From assembly GCA_964556705.1 (NCBI GenBank), contig CAZKXX010000009.1:1-58279 (forward strand): a stretch of DNA of 58,279 nt, in the 5' to 3' direction. This DNA is from CAZKXX01 sp964556705 (lineage in GTDB: Bacteria; Acidobacteriota; Terriglobia; UBA7540). The notes beneath the pieces were generated by a model. That model did not search any database. It was not told the origin of the DNA and worked only from the letters and a program-made list of their open reading frames with translations. Below, piece by piece: positions 15,870 through 25,066 of this stretch. Both the position numbers and the translations under genes were made by a program. Position 1 is the first letter of the stretch; every line of letters starts with the position of its first letter.

Positions 15870-17204
15870 TCAGGCGGAGGCGTCCGGTCCGAGCTCCAGC
15901 GGGGAATCGGCGCGAACGAGCAGCCAGAGTACGCCCGCGGCCAGCGTCACGAGCGCGGCGAAATCGAGTGCGGCCGTCCAGCCGACGCGCGTGGCGATGT
16001 ACGCGGTCACAATCGGCGACATCCAGCCGCCCAGGTTTCCGCTCATGTTCATCAGGCCGGAAAGCGACCCGGAATGGTGGCGGGTCAGGTCGTTGCAGAC
16101 AGCCCACCAGGTGGCGGTGGCGAAGAGGTTGAAGCCCGAAGCGAGGCCGAGCAGCAGAATCGCCAGCGTGTTGTTGGCGGCGTTTCCGCCGGTCCACATC
16201 AGGAAGGCGGAGACCGCCGCTCCGAGCCAGACCGCCGATTGCCGTCCGCGACGGCGTCCCAGGCGCCTTACGAAGCGGTCAGAGACCCATCCGCCCAGCG
16301 GCGCGAGCAGCGCGATGCAAATGAACGGCGTCGAGCCCCACCAGCCGCCCTGTTCCACGGTCAATCCGCGAACGTTGACGAGGTAAATGAAAAACCAGGT
16401 GTAGAAGATGTAGGCGGGGAAGGCGATGCAGGTGTAGCTGAGAATCAGCGCCCAGACCGAGACGCTCGAAAACATCTTCTTCCAGGGCGTCGGGAGCCCT
16501 TCGGCGCGGCGGCTTTCCGCGCCGGCGCGGATGAACGCGAGTTCGGCGGCGTTGACACGCGGGTGCTCTTCGGGATGATTCGTCGCGTAAAGCCGCCAGG
16601 CGGCGACGATGACGAAGCCGATCGCGGCACAGACGTAGAACGCCGTCCGCCAGCCCCAACGCTCGCTGAGCGTGGCAATCAGCAGCGGCGTCATGGCTCC
16701 GCCCGCGCCGATTCCCACCAGCCACAGACTGTTTCCGATTCCGCGCTGGCCCGGACCCATCCAGAAGGCGATCATGCGGTTGATGTTCGGAAACGCCATC
16801 CCCTCGCCCGCGCCGACCAGGAAACGAATGATGGCGAACGACCATGCCACGCCGAACCAGGCGGCGAGCGGGAGCGCGGGCGCGAGCGCCGTCGCCGCCG
16901 TCAGCACCGACCAGCCCACGATGGCCGCCGTCAGCACGGCGCGCGGGCCGAAGCGGTCCCCGAGCCATCCGCCCGGAACCTGAAACAGCGCGTAGCCGAG
17001 CACGAAGGCGCTCAGAATCCAGCCCATCGTCTCCGTCGTGAACGCGAATTCGTCCTGAATGTGTTTTCCGGCGATGGAGAGGTTGAGCCGGTCGAGATAG
17101 GTGAGCCCCGCGATGACGGCGAGCAGCGTGACGATGTGCCAGCGCACGCGCGTGGGACGCGCCGCCGGACCGGCGTCGGATGGGGAAGCAGCAGACGGAT
17201 TCAC
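15870..17204 (-). CDS. MFS transporter, anion:cation symporter type
   Basis: The 444-residue protein has about 12 membrane segments. The first loop pattern LTYLDRLNLSIAG, QVPGGWLGDRFGPR and GAGEGMAFPNINRM match the ACS family, whose members take up hexuronates, glucarate and similar organic anions. GTG 17204 is the start because no ATG lies nearer the first membrane segment. The nearby Gfo/Idh and isomerase genes at 21-23 kb make a sugar-acid substrate plausible, but that is inference. Confidence 0.9.
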   Translation of the reverse strand: MNPSAASPSDAGPAARPTRVRWHIVTLLAVIAGLTYLDRLNLSIAGKHIQDEFAFTTETMGWILSAFVLGYALFQVPGGWLGDRFGPRAVLTAAIVGWSVLTAATALAPALPLAAWFGVAWSFAIIRFLVGAGEGMAFPNINRMIAFWMGPGQRGIGNSLWLVGIGAGGAMTPLLIATLSERWGWRTAFYVCAAIGFVIVAAWRLYATNHPEEHPRVNAAELAFIRAGAESRRAEGLPTPWKKMFSSVSVWALILSYTCIAFPAYIFYTWFFIYLVNVRGLTVEQGGWWGSTPFICIALLAPLGGWVSDRFVRRLGRRRGRQSAVWLGAAVSAFLMWTGGNAANNTLAILLLGLASGFNLFATATWWAVCNDLTRHHSGSLSGLMNMSGNLGGWMSPIVTAYIATRVGWTAALDFAALVTLAAGVLWLLVRADSPLELGPDASA

Positions 17205-17327
17205 GCGGTTTCAGCCATGGAGGGTCTCCCATCGAAGCCCAGTTGAAGATTCTGACCAGCGCGGGCCGCGCCAATGTACCACACCTTGCGTGCTGGAAAG
17301 TCCGCGAAAATTGCGGGAGTAAAGGCT

Positions 17328-18284
17328 TCAATTTCCGACGGGCGCAAAGCGCGCGCCGTCCCACTCGCACAGCTTTTCAACTTCCAGGGTTTCGACGGGC
17401 GTCTCGCTTCCGAACCGGAAGAAGTCGATCCTGGCTTTCCAGACGGGAATCTGCTTGCCGTCGCGAGGCCGGAATTCGACCGTGGCGGTCGTTTCGGTTC
17501 CCGGCCAGCCCACATTTCTTTCCGGTGGATCGAGCTTCTGAACGGCCGGCGGGAAAGAGCTGAAGTTCCGGAATTTCAGGGGAGCTTTCCAGATCTCGTG
17601 AAGTTCGCCATCCTCGATGCGGCGGACCACCAATCGAACGCCGCCGCTTTCCAGCCCCAGTTGGAAAGGCTCGCGCGTGATGAAGCAGTCGCGGCCGTCG
17701 CCCGCGAGGTCGCGGACCTCCGGCTCGCGCATCGGCCCGCGGATGTCCGCGAAGGCGAACTCGACGTGCGGGCCGAGCGTCCAGCGGCCTTGCTCGCGCA
17801 GGAAAACCTGCATCCGCGATTGCGGCAGGACGGGCGAGCCGACCAGGCCGATGATCGCGGGCTCCTCGGAGCCGCGGCGAACCAGATAGCGCGCGATGGT
17901 GGAGTTCGCGGCGCCGAAATCGTCGCCGAAAGCGCCGCCGACCAGCCGGAGAAAATCGAGATCGGGAGGAAAGCGGTCGGCGGGAAGCAACTCCACGCGA
18001 GCCACGTCCACCCAGCCCTCGACGGGCTCGAACGTCTCCGGGTTCGCGGGACGCACGCGAATCCAGCCGGAATCTCTCCCCCTCGATCGGATGACGGGGA
18101 GCAGCGCTCCACGGCCTAGTTTGAGGGCGACCTTTCCGCCGCCCCGGCGGGTCCTTACCTCCGCATCCTCCGCCTGAACGAGCGCCCAGGCCGTGACGGG
18201 CGGCGCGCGGCGCTGCGGAGCGGCCGCCACCTCAGCCGCAGCAGCCAGAATGACGAGAAGGGCCACGATTTTTCGACGCCGCAT
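17328..18284 (-). CDS. Exported protein with SH3-like domain, function unknown
   Basis: The 318-residue protein has a signal peptide (RRKIVALLVILAAAAEVAAA). An SH3-type segment of about 75 residues follows (VTAWALVQAEDAEVRTR, GWIRVRPANPETFEPVEGWV). A longer C-terminal part (FGDDFGAANSTIARYLVRRG, EVRDLAGDGRDCFIT) has no family I can name. It is transcribed divergently from btuF. ATG 18284 is used because it opens the signal peptide; an upstream frame to 18338 would cover the btuF promoter. Confidence 0.72.
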   Translation of the reverse strand: MRRRKIVALLVILAAAAEVAAAPQRRAPPVTAWALVQAEDAEVRTRRGGGKVALKLGRGALLPVIRSRGRDSGWIRVRPANPETFEPVEGWVDVARVELLPADRFPPDLDFLRLVGGAFGDDFGAANSTIARYLVRRGSEEPAIIGLVGSPVLPQSRMQVFLREQGRWTLGPHVEFAFADIRGPMREPEVRDLAGDGRDCFITREPFQLGLESGGVRLVVRRIEDGELHEIWKAPLKFRNFSSFPPAVQKLDPPERNVGWPGTETTATVEFRPRDGKQIPVWKARIDFFRFGSETPVETLEVEKLCEWDGARFAPVGN

Positions 18285-18314
18285 TCCGTGCTTATTGTGG
18301 CACGGCGCGTGCTT

Positions 18315-18343
18315 TTGACAAACAAAAACCGCGCCCATAGACT
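18315..18343 (+). promoter_or_regulatory. Promoter of the btuFCD-type operon
   Basis: Consensus TTGACA (18315-18320), 17 nt, TAGACT (18338-18343); +1 near 18350. A minus-strand TTGTCA overlaps the same -35, so the divergent gene at 18284 may be driven from the same spot. The spacer of about 70 bp is too short for a cobalamin riboswitch. Confidence 0.6.
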
Positions 18344-18388
18344 GGAGCCCCCGTAATGCTCCGCACGCTTCCAGGTTCGGGGAACTCC

Positions 18389-19333
18389 ATGACCGGCTGG
18401 CAGCCCGCGCCGCTCGAGTCCGAGTCAGGTCACGCCTTGTGCCGGGAAACCCTTGTTCTGGCCGCAGTGGTTGCGTTCCTCGCGCTTTCGTCCGCCGGTC
18501 CGGCCGCGATCCGTGAGGTCACCGACCAGACCGGAAGACAAGTGCGCGTTGTTGAAAATCCGCAGCGGCTCGTTTCGCTTGCGCCGAGCGTTACCGAAAC
18601 GCTCTTCGCGCTGGGGCTTGGCGAACGCATCGTCGGCGTGACGGACTACTGCGACTATCCGCCGGAAGCGAAAACGAAATCGCGCGTCGGAAATGTCCTG
18701 AACCCGAGCCTCGAAGCGATCCTGGCTCTGCGGCCGGACCTGGTGCTCGGCAGCCCCGATGCCAACCGCATCGAAACCGCGGACCGCATCGAACGGCTCG
18801 GCATTCCTGTTTACGGCGTCCGCGCGAGGAGTCTGGATGAAACGTTCGCGTCCGTCGAAGACCTGGGCCGTCTGCTCGGCCGCGCCGCAGAAGCCCAGCG
18901 CCTGGTGGAGAGCCTGCGCGCGCGTCTTCGTGCCGTGGAGCGCCGCGTCACAGGGCGGGAGAGGCCGAAAGTTCTCTTCGTCGTCTGGTACCGGCCGCTG
19001 ACGACGGCGGGAGGGAAATCCTTCGTCAACGATGTCATCCGCCGCGCGGGGGGAGTTTCCATTGCCGAGGACCTCGAACCGGAATGGCCGCGCATGAGTC
19101 TGGAAGAGGCGCTGAAGCGCGACCCCGACGTGATCCTGTTTCCGCGCACCGAAGCCTTCGCGCCCGACCCTGCTGAATTCGACCGCCTGTCGGGCTGGCG
19201 CGAGATGCGCGCCGTGCGCAATCGTCGAATGCATTTCGTCTCGGATTCGATCATCCGTTCCAGCCCGCGTTTGCTGGACGCGCTGGAGGAAGTCGCGGCG
19301 ATCCTCCACCCGCCGTCGGAGGACGGGCGATGA
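18389..19333 (+). CDS. btuF: Cobalamin/iron-complex ABC transporter, substrate-binding protein
   Basis: The 314-residue protein has a signal peptide (TLVLAAVVAFLALSSAG) and the BtuF-like fold: RLVSLAPSVTETLFALGLG, a GVTDYCDYPPEA loop and the long helix linking the lobes. The predicted +1 at about 18350 favours ATG 18389 over the in-frame ATG 18356. It overlaps btuC by ATGA. BtuF-type proteins bind vitamin B12 or a related corrinoid; the siderophore-binding branch is similar, so substrate is not certain. Confidence 0.87.
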   Translation: MTGWQPAPLESESGHALCRETLVLAAVVAFLALSSAGPAAIREVTDQTGRQVRVVENPQRLVSLAPSVTETLFALGLGERIVGVTDYCDYPPEAKTKSRVGNVLNPSLEAILALRPDLVLGSPDANRIETADRIERLGIPVYGVRARSLDETFASVEDLGRLLGRAAEAQRLVESLRARLRAVERRVTGRERPKVLFVVWYRPLTTAGGKSFVNDVIRRAGGVSIAEDLEPEWPRMSLEEALKRDPDVILFPRTEAFAPDPAEFDRLSGWREMRAVRNRRMHFVSDSIIRSSPRLLDALEEVAAILHPPSEDGR

Positions 19334-20331
19334 CCCTTCCCGCCACGCGGCGCAACGTGCTGGCGCTTTGCGCCGTCCTCGCCGGGGGACTTCTCCTCGC
19401 CTGCGTTGCGGCGCTTTCCGTGGGCGGTGTAGAACTGACTGCTGCCGAAGTCTGGGCCGCACTCACCGGCGCTCCGGCTCGGCCCGAAGCGGTCGCCATC
19501 GTCCGGGACATTCGGTTGCCGCGCGTTCTCCTGGCCGTGCTGGTGGGCGCCGCGCTGGCGGTTTCCGGCACCGTCCTCCAGGCGCTGCTGCGCAACCCGC
19601 TGGCCGACCCCTACGTGCTCGGCATCTCGAACGGCGCCGCCGTGGGCGCGATCCTCGGGCTCTGGCTCGGCGGCAGATTTGCCACCGCCGCGCCGGTGAT
19701 GGCCTTCGGCGGCGCGCTCGCCACGATGACCTGGGTTTACTTCCTCGGGCGGCGCGAGGGAAGGCTTTCGAGTTACACGCTCATTCTCGCGGGCGTGATC
19801 ACCGCGTCGTTCCTCGCGGCCGTCATCCTCTTCTTCCTCACGACTCTTTCCACGCGCGACGTGCGCGGCATGGCGTTCTGGCTGATGGGCGATTTAAGTG
19901 TGGTGACCGGCGGCCAGCTTCGCGTCCTCTTTCCCGTCGTCCTGCTGGGCGTTGCGGTGGTTTACGCGCTCGCCAAAGACCTGAACGTTCTGCTTCTCGG
20001 AGAGGAAGAAGCGGCACATCTCGGCGTGAACGTCACGCGCGTCGAGACGGGTGTATTCGTTCTGGCCTCGCTGCTGACGGGCGTCGCCGTCTCCGTGAGC
20101 GGCGCGATCGGCTATCTGGGGCTGCTGGTGCCCCATCTCGGCAGAATGTTCGTCGGACCGGACCACCGCGCGCTTTTGCCGGCTGCGGCTCTCGGCGGCG
20201 CAGTGGTCCTGGTCCTTTCGGATACCGTCGCGCGGACGCTTATCGCTCCGGCGGAACTTCCCGTCGGCGCGGTGACGGCGGTGGCGGGCGCGCCCGTATT
20301 CATTTACCTGCTTCGCAGGACGGCAGGGTAG
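19330..20331 (+). CDS. btuC: FecCD-family ABC permease
   Basis: The 333-residue integral membrane protein has the family hallmarks LPRVLLAVLVGAALAVSGTVLQALLRNPLADPYVLGIS (seen as LPRVLLAVLVGAAL and NPLADPYVLG), GLLVPHLGRMFVGPDHR and about ten membrane segments. Its start overlaps the btuF stop (ATGA), so the two are translationally coupled. It forms the channel of the importer with the ATPase that follows. Confidence 0.93.
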   Translation: MTLPATRRNVLALCAVLAGGLLLACVAALSVGGVELTAAEVWAALTGAPARPEAVAIVRDIRLPRVLLAVLVGAALAVSGTVLQALLRNPLADPYVLGISNGAAVGAILGLWLGGRFATAAPVMAFGGALATMTWVYFLGRREGRLSSYTLILAGVITASFLAAVILFFLTTLSTRDVRGMAFWLMGDLSVVTGGQLRVLFPVVLLGVAVVYALAKDLNVLLLGEEEAAHLGVNVTRVETGVFVLASLLTGVAVSVSGAIGYLGLLVPHLGRMFVGPDHRALLPAAALGGAVVLVLSDTVARTLIAPAELPVGAVTAVAGAPVFIYLLRRTAG

Positions 20332-20396
20332 GGAGGGCAGAAGCCAGTCGGCAGCAGAACAATGAAACGATGATGGCCGGTCCCGGAGCACTGGAC

Positions 20397-21194
20397 ATGC
20401 ACAACAGCGACCATTCCGAAACTCGCCTCGTTGTAGAAAACGTCTCGCACCGCTACGTGCACTTCGAATTGCTTCCCACGAGTTTCGAGGCGCGGGCAGG
20501 TGAATTGGCCGCCATCATCGGACCGAACGGGTCAGGGAAGTCCACGCTGCTGGAGATTGCGAGCGGCCACTTGAAGCCCGCCTCCGGGCGCGTCCTGCTC
20601 GACGGCGAAGACCTGCACCGCCTTCCGCCGCGCGAGCGGGCGCGCCGCGTGGGGCTGGCGAAACAGGAAACGATCCTGCTGTTTTCATTCCAGGTCCGCG
20701 AGTTCGTCCGCCAGGGCCGCCACCCGCACCTGCGCGGCGGACTGTTCGAATCTCCCGAGGACGACCGCTGGGTGGACTGGGCGCTCGAACAGACGGACCT
20801 CAAGGCGTTCGCCGGCCGGCGCATTCTCGAACTGAGCGGCGGAGAATTCCAGCGCGCCGTGCTGGCGCGCGCGCTGGCCCAGCGCCCGCGCCTGTTGCTG
20901 CTCGACGAGCCGACCGCGAACCTCGACATCGGCTACCAGATTGAAATGCTGCGCCTGATTCGCCGCCTCGCCGCTTCTGAAAAGTTCGCCGCCGTCATCG
21001 TGACCCACGAACTCAATCTTGCCGCCGAGATGGCGGACAACCTGATTCTGCTGGAAGCGGGCCGGTGCCTCGCGCAGGGCAGGCCGCAGGAAGTGCTGAA
21101 GAGCGACGTTTTGAGCCGCGTTTTCCGGACTCCCGTGGAAGTGGACCGGAACCCTTCCAGCGGCCGCCCGCGCGTCAACTGGATCGCGCCCTGA
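20397..21194 (+). CDS. btuD: ABC transporter ATPase of the corrinoid/iron-complex importer
   Basis: The 265-residue ATPase has Walker A GPNGSGKST, a Q-loop, signature LSGGEFQRA, Walker B LLLLDEPTANLD and H-loop VTHEL. ATG 20397 has a GGAG-like site upstream; ATG 20370 is an alternative that adds nine residues. The frame stays open far upstream through btuC in another frame, but that part is not coding. Confidence 0.92.
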   Translation: MHNSDHSETRLVVENVSHRYVHFELLPTSFEARAGELAAIIGPNGSGKSTLLEIASGHLKPASGRVLLDGEDLHRLPPRERARRVGLAKQETILLFSFQVREFVRQGRHPHLRGGLFESPEDDRWVDWALEQTDLKAFAGRRILELSGGEFQRAVLARALAQRPRLLLLDEPTANLDIGYQIEMLRLIRRLAASEKFAAVIVTHELNLAAEMADNLILLEAGRCLAQGRPQEVLKSDVLSRVFRTPVEVDRNPSSGRPRVNWIAP

Positions 21195-21209
21195 ACGCTT
21201 CGCACCCGA

Positions 21210-21238
21210 TTGCCGTGCGCCGGGGAATCTGATATCGT
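21210..21238 (+). promoter_or_regulatory. Probable promoter of the Gfo/Idh-isomerase pair
   Basis: TTGCCG (21210-21215), 17 nt, TATCGT (21233-21238); then a GGGAGG site before ATG 21291. Confidence 0.4.
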
Positions 21239-21290
21239 CCGCGCATCGGATTGAACCTCGGCCCACCTTATCACGGGAGGACTCCAGGCC

Positions 21291-22532
21291 ATGGAATCTC
21301 TGAACTCATCTTCAAAGAATAGGAAACGAAAAGTGAACCGGCGGGAATTTATGACGGCCGCCGGCGCCACGGCCTTTTCCTTCACGCTGCTCGAGCCCCG
21401 GCACGTGCGCGGCACGGCGGCGAATTCGAAAATCAAACTCGGCATGATCGGTTGCGGCGGACGCGGCGCCTGGATTACGGACCTGTTTCTCAAGCACGGC
21501 GGATACGAAATCGTGGGCGCGCACGATTACTTCCAGGACCGTCTCGACAGTTTCGGCAAGAGGTTCAACGTTTCGGCGGATCGCATGTTCGCGGGACTCT
21601 CCGGTTACAAGCGTGTAATGGACCTGAAGCCGGAGGCGGTGGCGATCGAAAGCCCGCCGTATTTTCATCCCGAACAAACTCAAGCCGCGACGGATGCCGG
21701 CGCGCACATTTACCTCGCGAAGCCGGCCGCCGTGGACGTGTGGGGATGCGGTGTGATCGATGCGTGCGCGAAGAAATCGAAGGCAAACAAGCGCGCCTTC
21801 CTGGTGGACTTCCAGACGCGCACCGATCCGTTCTATCAGGAGGCAATCCGGCGGACGCAGGCGGGTGAAATCGGCCGCATCGTGTGCGGCGAGTCCACCT
21901 ATATCGCGGGCTCGCCGTTTGAGCGGGTCGGCGAGCAGTTGCGCGCCAGTCCCGACGACCCCGAAGTGCGCCTCCGGGCCTGGGGACTCGACCGCGTACT
22001 TTCCGGCGATATCATCACGGAACAAAACATTCACACGCTTGATGTGGCGACGTGGGTGCTCGACGCCGCGCCGGTGCGCGCCTACGGGACGGGCGGCCGC
22101 GGTGGGCGCGACGTGGGGACCTGCTGGGACCACTTCTCCGTCATCTTCTGGTTTCCGAAAGACGTGCTCGTGACGTTCGCGTCCAAACAGTTCGGCCACG
22201 GCTGGGACGATATCATGTGCCGGATGTACGGCACCGATGGGACCGTGGATACGCACTACTCCGGCCAGGTCAGCATCAAAGGGAAGAAGCCTTACACGGG
22301 CGGCGTGGCCGAGAATATGTATCGCGAGGGCGCGGTGCGGAACATCGCCACGTTTTATGACGACGTTACCCAGGGGCGATTTGAAAATCCCACCGCGGCG
22401 CCGAGCATCCGCAGCAACCTGACGACGATTCTCGGCCGCATGGCGGCTTACAATCGGCGCGAGGTGACCTGGGACGAAATGATGAAATCGGGAGAACGTT
22501 GGGAAGCGGATTTGAAAGGGTTGAAAGACTGA
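21291..22532 (+). CDS. Tat-exported Gfo/Idh/MocA-family oxidoreductase
   Basis: The 413-residue protein has a twin-arginine signal (KVNRREFMTAAGATAFSF) and then a Rossmann domain (IKLGMIGCGGRGAWI) and the GFO/IDH/MocA C-terminal domain. The EKP-type catalytic segment appears as YLAKPAAVDVWG. Family members oxidise or rearrange sugars and inositols with NAD(P). Export with bound cofactor is typical of glucose-fructose oxidoreductase-like members. It is followed after 26 bp by another Tat-exported sugar enzyme. Confidence 0.9.
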   Translation: MESLNSSSKNRKRKVNRREFMTAAGATAFSFTLLEPRHVRGTAANSKIKLGMIGCGGRGAWITDLFLKHGGYEIVGAHDYFQDRLDSFGKRFNVSADRMFAGLSGYKRVMDLKPEAVAIESPPYFHPEQTQAATDAGAHIYLAKPAAVDVWGCGVIDACAKKSKANKRAFLVDFQTRTDPFYQEAIRRTQAGEIGRIVCGESTYIAGSPFERVGEQLRASPDDPEVRLRAWGLDRVLSGDIITEQNIHTLDVATWVLDAAPVRAYGTGGRGGRDVGTCWDHFSVIFWFPKDVLVTFASKQFGHGWDDIMCRMYGTDGTVDTHYSGQVSIKGKKPYTGGVAENMYREGAVRNIATFYDDVTQGRFENPTAAPSIRSNLTTILGRMAAYNRREVTWDEMMKSGERWEADLKGLKD

Positions 22533-22558
22533 CGGCGGAGTTGCCTTGGAGGCGGAGC

Positions 22559-23452
22559 ATGACCTCAAACAGAATCACACGGCGCGAAATGCTGGCGCGA
22601 GGCGGTCGCTGGGCGGCCGCTGGCGCGCTGGGTCTGGGATTCGCAGACCCTTTCCTTGAAGAACTGGCGGCGGCCAAGGACCGGCGGTTCAAGATCGGCG
22701 TCTGCGACTGGACGATTCAAAAGCGCGCGGACCCCGCGGCCTTCGACATGGCGAAACGAATCGGCCTGGACGGCGTCCAGGTGGATCTCGGCCACCAGGA
22801 CAGGGGCCTGCCAGTGCGGAATCCGGAACTTCAGAAGCAATACCTGGAAACGACGAAGCGAACCGGCGTCGCTATCGCGTCCCTGGCCATCGGGGCGCTC
22901 AACGACGTTCCCTACCGGAGCGATCCGCGCGCCGAACAATGGGTGTCGGACAGCATCGATGTGGCGAAGGCGCTCGGCGTGAAGGTAGTCCTGGTCCCGT
23001 TCTTTTCGCAGGGTGACCTGCGCGGTGACGACCTCGGCAAGAAAACCGTCGTCGAGCGGTTCAAGAAAGTCGCTCCCAAGGCCGAGCGCGAAGGCGTCAT
23101 CCTCGGCATCGAAAGCTGGCTGAGCGCCGACGAGCACGTGGACATCATCGAGCGTGTGGGCTCGAGGGCCGTGCAGGTCTATTACGACGTCGGAAATTCC
23201 AACCGCGCCGGCTACGACATCTACCGGGAGATTCGCAAGCTCGGAAAACTGATTTGCGAGTTCCACGCCAAAGACTACGTGGACATTTTCGGGCGAGGGA
23301 ACATCAATTTCCGGGAAATCCGCAAGGCGATGGACGAAATCGGATTCAACGGCTGGATTCAGATTGAAAGCGCGAAGATGCCGCTGGGATTGGAAGCCAC
23401 CATCGCGAGCGACCTGAAACACCTGCGCAAACATTTCACCGCCCGGGCTTGA
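22559..23452 (+). CDS. Tat-exported xylose-isomerase-like TIM barrel (sugar isomerase/epimerase)
   Basis: The 297-residue protein begins with a Tat signal (TRREMLARGGRWAAAGALGL). A TIM barrel of the AP-endonuclease-2/sugar-isomerase family follows, with metal-site candidates in GIESWLS, YYDVGNSNRAG, CEFHAKDYVD and IQIESAK. ATG 22559 has TTGGAGG upstream; an in-frame extension to 22499 would overlap the preceding gene. Paired with the Gfo/Idh enzyme it probably handles one sugar in the periplasm. Confidence 0.88.
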   Translation: MTSNRITRREMLARGGRWAAAGALGLGFADPFLEELAAAKDRRFKIGVCDWTIQKRADPAAFDMAKRIGLDGVQVDLGHQDRGLPVRNPELQKQYLETTKRTGVAIASLAIGALNDVPYRSDPRAEQWVSDSIDVAKALGVKVVLVPFFSQGDLRGDDLGKKTVVERFKKVAPKAEREGVILGIESWLSADEHVDIIERVGSRAVQVYYDVGNSNRAGYDIYREIRKLGKLICEFHAKDYVDIFGRGNINFREIRKAMDEIGFNGWIQIESAKMPLGLEATIASDLKHLRKHFTARA

Positions 23453-23481
23453 GCGGGTGCGCCAGGCGGGCGGGGATTGGT

Positions 23482-23487
23482 TATAAT
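23482..23487 (+). promoter_or_regulatory. -10 box before gatB
   Basis: Perfect TATAAT; no convincing -35 at 16-18 nt. A GGAGG and a short 13-codon frame follow before the gatB ATG. Confidence 0.35.
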
Positions 23488-23552
23488 GATCGCCTGGATT
23501 TTCTCCCGCGGAGGATGAAGCCGCCTCGAGTGTGCGGGCCGGGCAGGGAAAG

Positions 23553-25025
23553 ATGAGCACAGCGACGGCGATGACGCCGGAAGTTCGCGCGCGATACGAA
23601 GCCGTCATCGGGCTGGAGGTGCACGTCCAGCTTCTGACGAAGTCGAAGATTTTCTGCTCCTGTTCGACGCGCTTCGGCGATCCCGCCAACTCGAACACCT
23701 GCCCCGTGTGTCTGGGCCTGCCGGGCGCGCTGCCGGTGCTGAACCGTGAAGCCGTCACGATGGCGATGAAAACGGCGCTGGCGCTCAACTGCGCCGTCAA
23801 CCCGCGCTCGCGCTTCTCGCGCAAAAACTATTTCTATCCCGACCTTCCGAAGGGCTATCAGATTTCGCAGTACGACGAGCCGCTCTCCGAAAACGGCTGG
23901 ATCGAAATCGAGGTGAACGGCGCGAAGAAGCGTGTCGGAATCACGCGCGTCCACTTGGAAGAGGACGCGGGCAAATCGCTGCACGAAGGATTCCGCGATT
24001 CCGAAGAGAAGTCTTACATCGACCTCAACCGTTCCGGCGTGCCGCTGATTGAGATTGTCAGCGAGCCCGACCTGCGGTCGCCCGAAGAGGCTTACGACTA
24101 CCTGACGCGGCTGAAGACGTTGCTGCTGTATCTGGAAGTCTCCGACTGCAACATGGAGGAAGGCAGCCTGCGCTGCGACGCGAACGTCAGCGTGCGGCGC
24201 GCCGGCGCGAGCGAGTTCGGGGTGAAGACCGAAGTGAAAAACCTCAACTCGTTCCGCTTTCTCCAGAAGGCGCTCGCGTACGAAATCGACCGGCAGATCG
24301 CCGTGGTGGAGGGCGGCGGCCCGATCACGCAGGAGACGCGCCTCTGGGACAGCCGCGAGCAGCGCACCTACGGAATGCGCAGCAAGGAATTCGCGCACGA
24401 CTACCGCTACTTTCCCGAGCCGGACCTGCTGCCGCTGGTGATTACCGAAGAGTGGAAAGAGGAAGTCCGCCGGACGCTTCCGGAATTGCCCGTGGCGCGC
24501 CGCAGGCGGCTGGTGGAGCAATATGCGCTGCCGGAAGCGGACGTCGCGCTCCTCACGGCGTCCCGCGCCCTGGCGGATTACTACGAAGAGGCCGCCGCGG
24601 CGAGCGACCCGAAGCTCGCGGCCAACTGGATTCTGAGCGAGCTCGGTTACCTGCTGAAGGAGTCGAACCGCGAAATCACTGAATCACCCGTCAGCGCGAG
24701 GGCGCTGGCCGAGCTGGTTTCGATGGTCGCGAAGGGCAAGATCTCCGGAAAGATGGCGAAAGAAATCTTGCCGGAGATGTTCAAGACCGGCCGGAGCGCC
24801 GCGCAGGCGATGGCGGCGCAGGGGCTGGCGCAGATCAGCGACCCTGAAGAAATCGCTCGCGTAGCGCGCGAAATCATCGCGTCCAATCCGAAGCAGGTTG
24901 AGCAATACCGGGGCGGGAAGACGGCGGCCTTCGGCTGGTTCGTCGGTCAGGTGATGAAGGTGACGCGCGGTCAGGCCAATCCGCAGGTGGTCCAGGAAGT
25001 CCTGAAAAAGGAGCTGGGCGGATAG
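23553..25025 (+). CDS. gatB: Asp/Glu-tRNA amidotransferase subunit B
   Basis: GatB is the tRNA-binding and kinase subunit of GatCAB, which converts mischarged Glu-tRNA-Gln and Asp-tRNA-Asn. The 490-residue protein has YEAVIGLEVHVQL at the start, the catalytic-site segment NTCPVCLGLPGALPVLN, KNYFYPDLPKGYQISQYDEP (two parts) and the GatB/YqeY tail KQVEQYRGGKTAAFGWFVGQ. The GatB start at ATG 23553 is preferred; GTG 23532 in frame is an alternative. gatA and gatC are not adjacent, as in many phyla. Confidence 0.96.
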   Translation: MSTATAMTPEVRARYEAVIGLEVHVQLLTKSKIFCSCSTRFGDPANSNTCPVCLGLPGALPVLNREAVTMAMKTALALNCAVNPRSRFSRKNYFYPDLPKGYQISQYDEPLSENGWIEIEVNGAKKRVGITRVHLEEDAGKSLHEGFRDSEEKSYIDLNRSGVPLIEIVSEPDLRSPEEAYDYLTRLKTLLLYLEVSDCNMEEGSLRCDANVSVRRAGASEFGVKTEVKNLNSFRFLQKALAYEIDRQIAVVEGGGPITQETRLWDSREQRTYGMRSKEFAHDYRYFPEPDLLPLVITEEWKEEVRRTLPELPVARRRRLVEQYALPEADVALLTASRALADYYEEAAAASDPKLAANWILSELGYLLKESNREITESPVSARALAELVSMVAKGKISGKMAKEILPEMFKTGRSAAQAMAAQGLAQISDPEEIARVAREIIASNPKQVEQYRGGKTAAFGWFVGQVMKVTRGQANPQVVQEVLKKELGG

Positions 25026-25066
25026 CCGCGCCCACACTTTCTCCAGCGGCGTCGAGGATATTCACG

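Noticed and set aside
18285..18388. Cobalamin riboswitch before btuFCD
   Set aside because: The space between promoter and start is about 40-70 nt and no B12-box sequence is present; a cobalamin riboswitch needs about 200 nt.
19368..20369. Long open frame continuous with btuD through btuC
   Set aside because: Arg-rich shadow of btuC in another frame; btuD proper starts at 20397 (or 20370).
23515..23556. 13-codon upstream frame ending in ATGA at the gatB start
   Set aside because: GGAGG lies directly against its ATG with no spacing, the peptide is Pro/Arg-rich by GC bias, and nothing supports translation.
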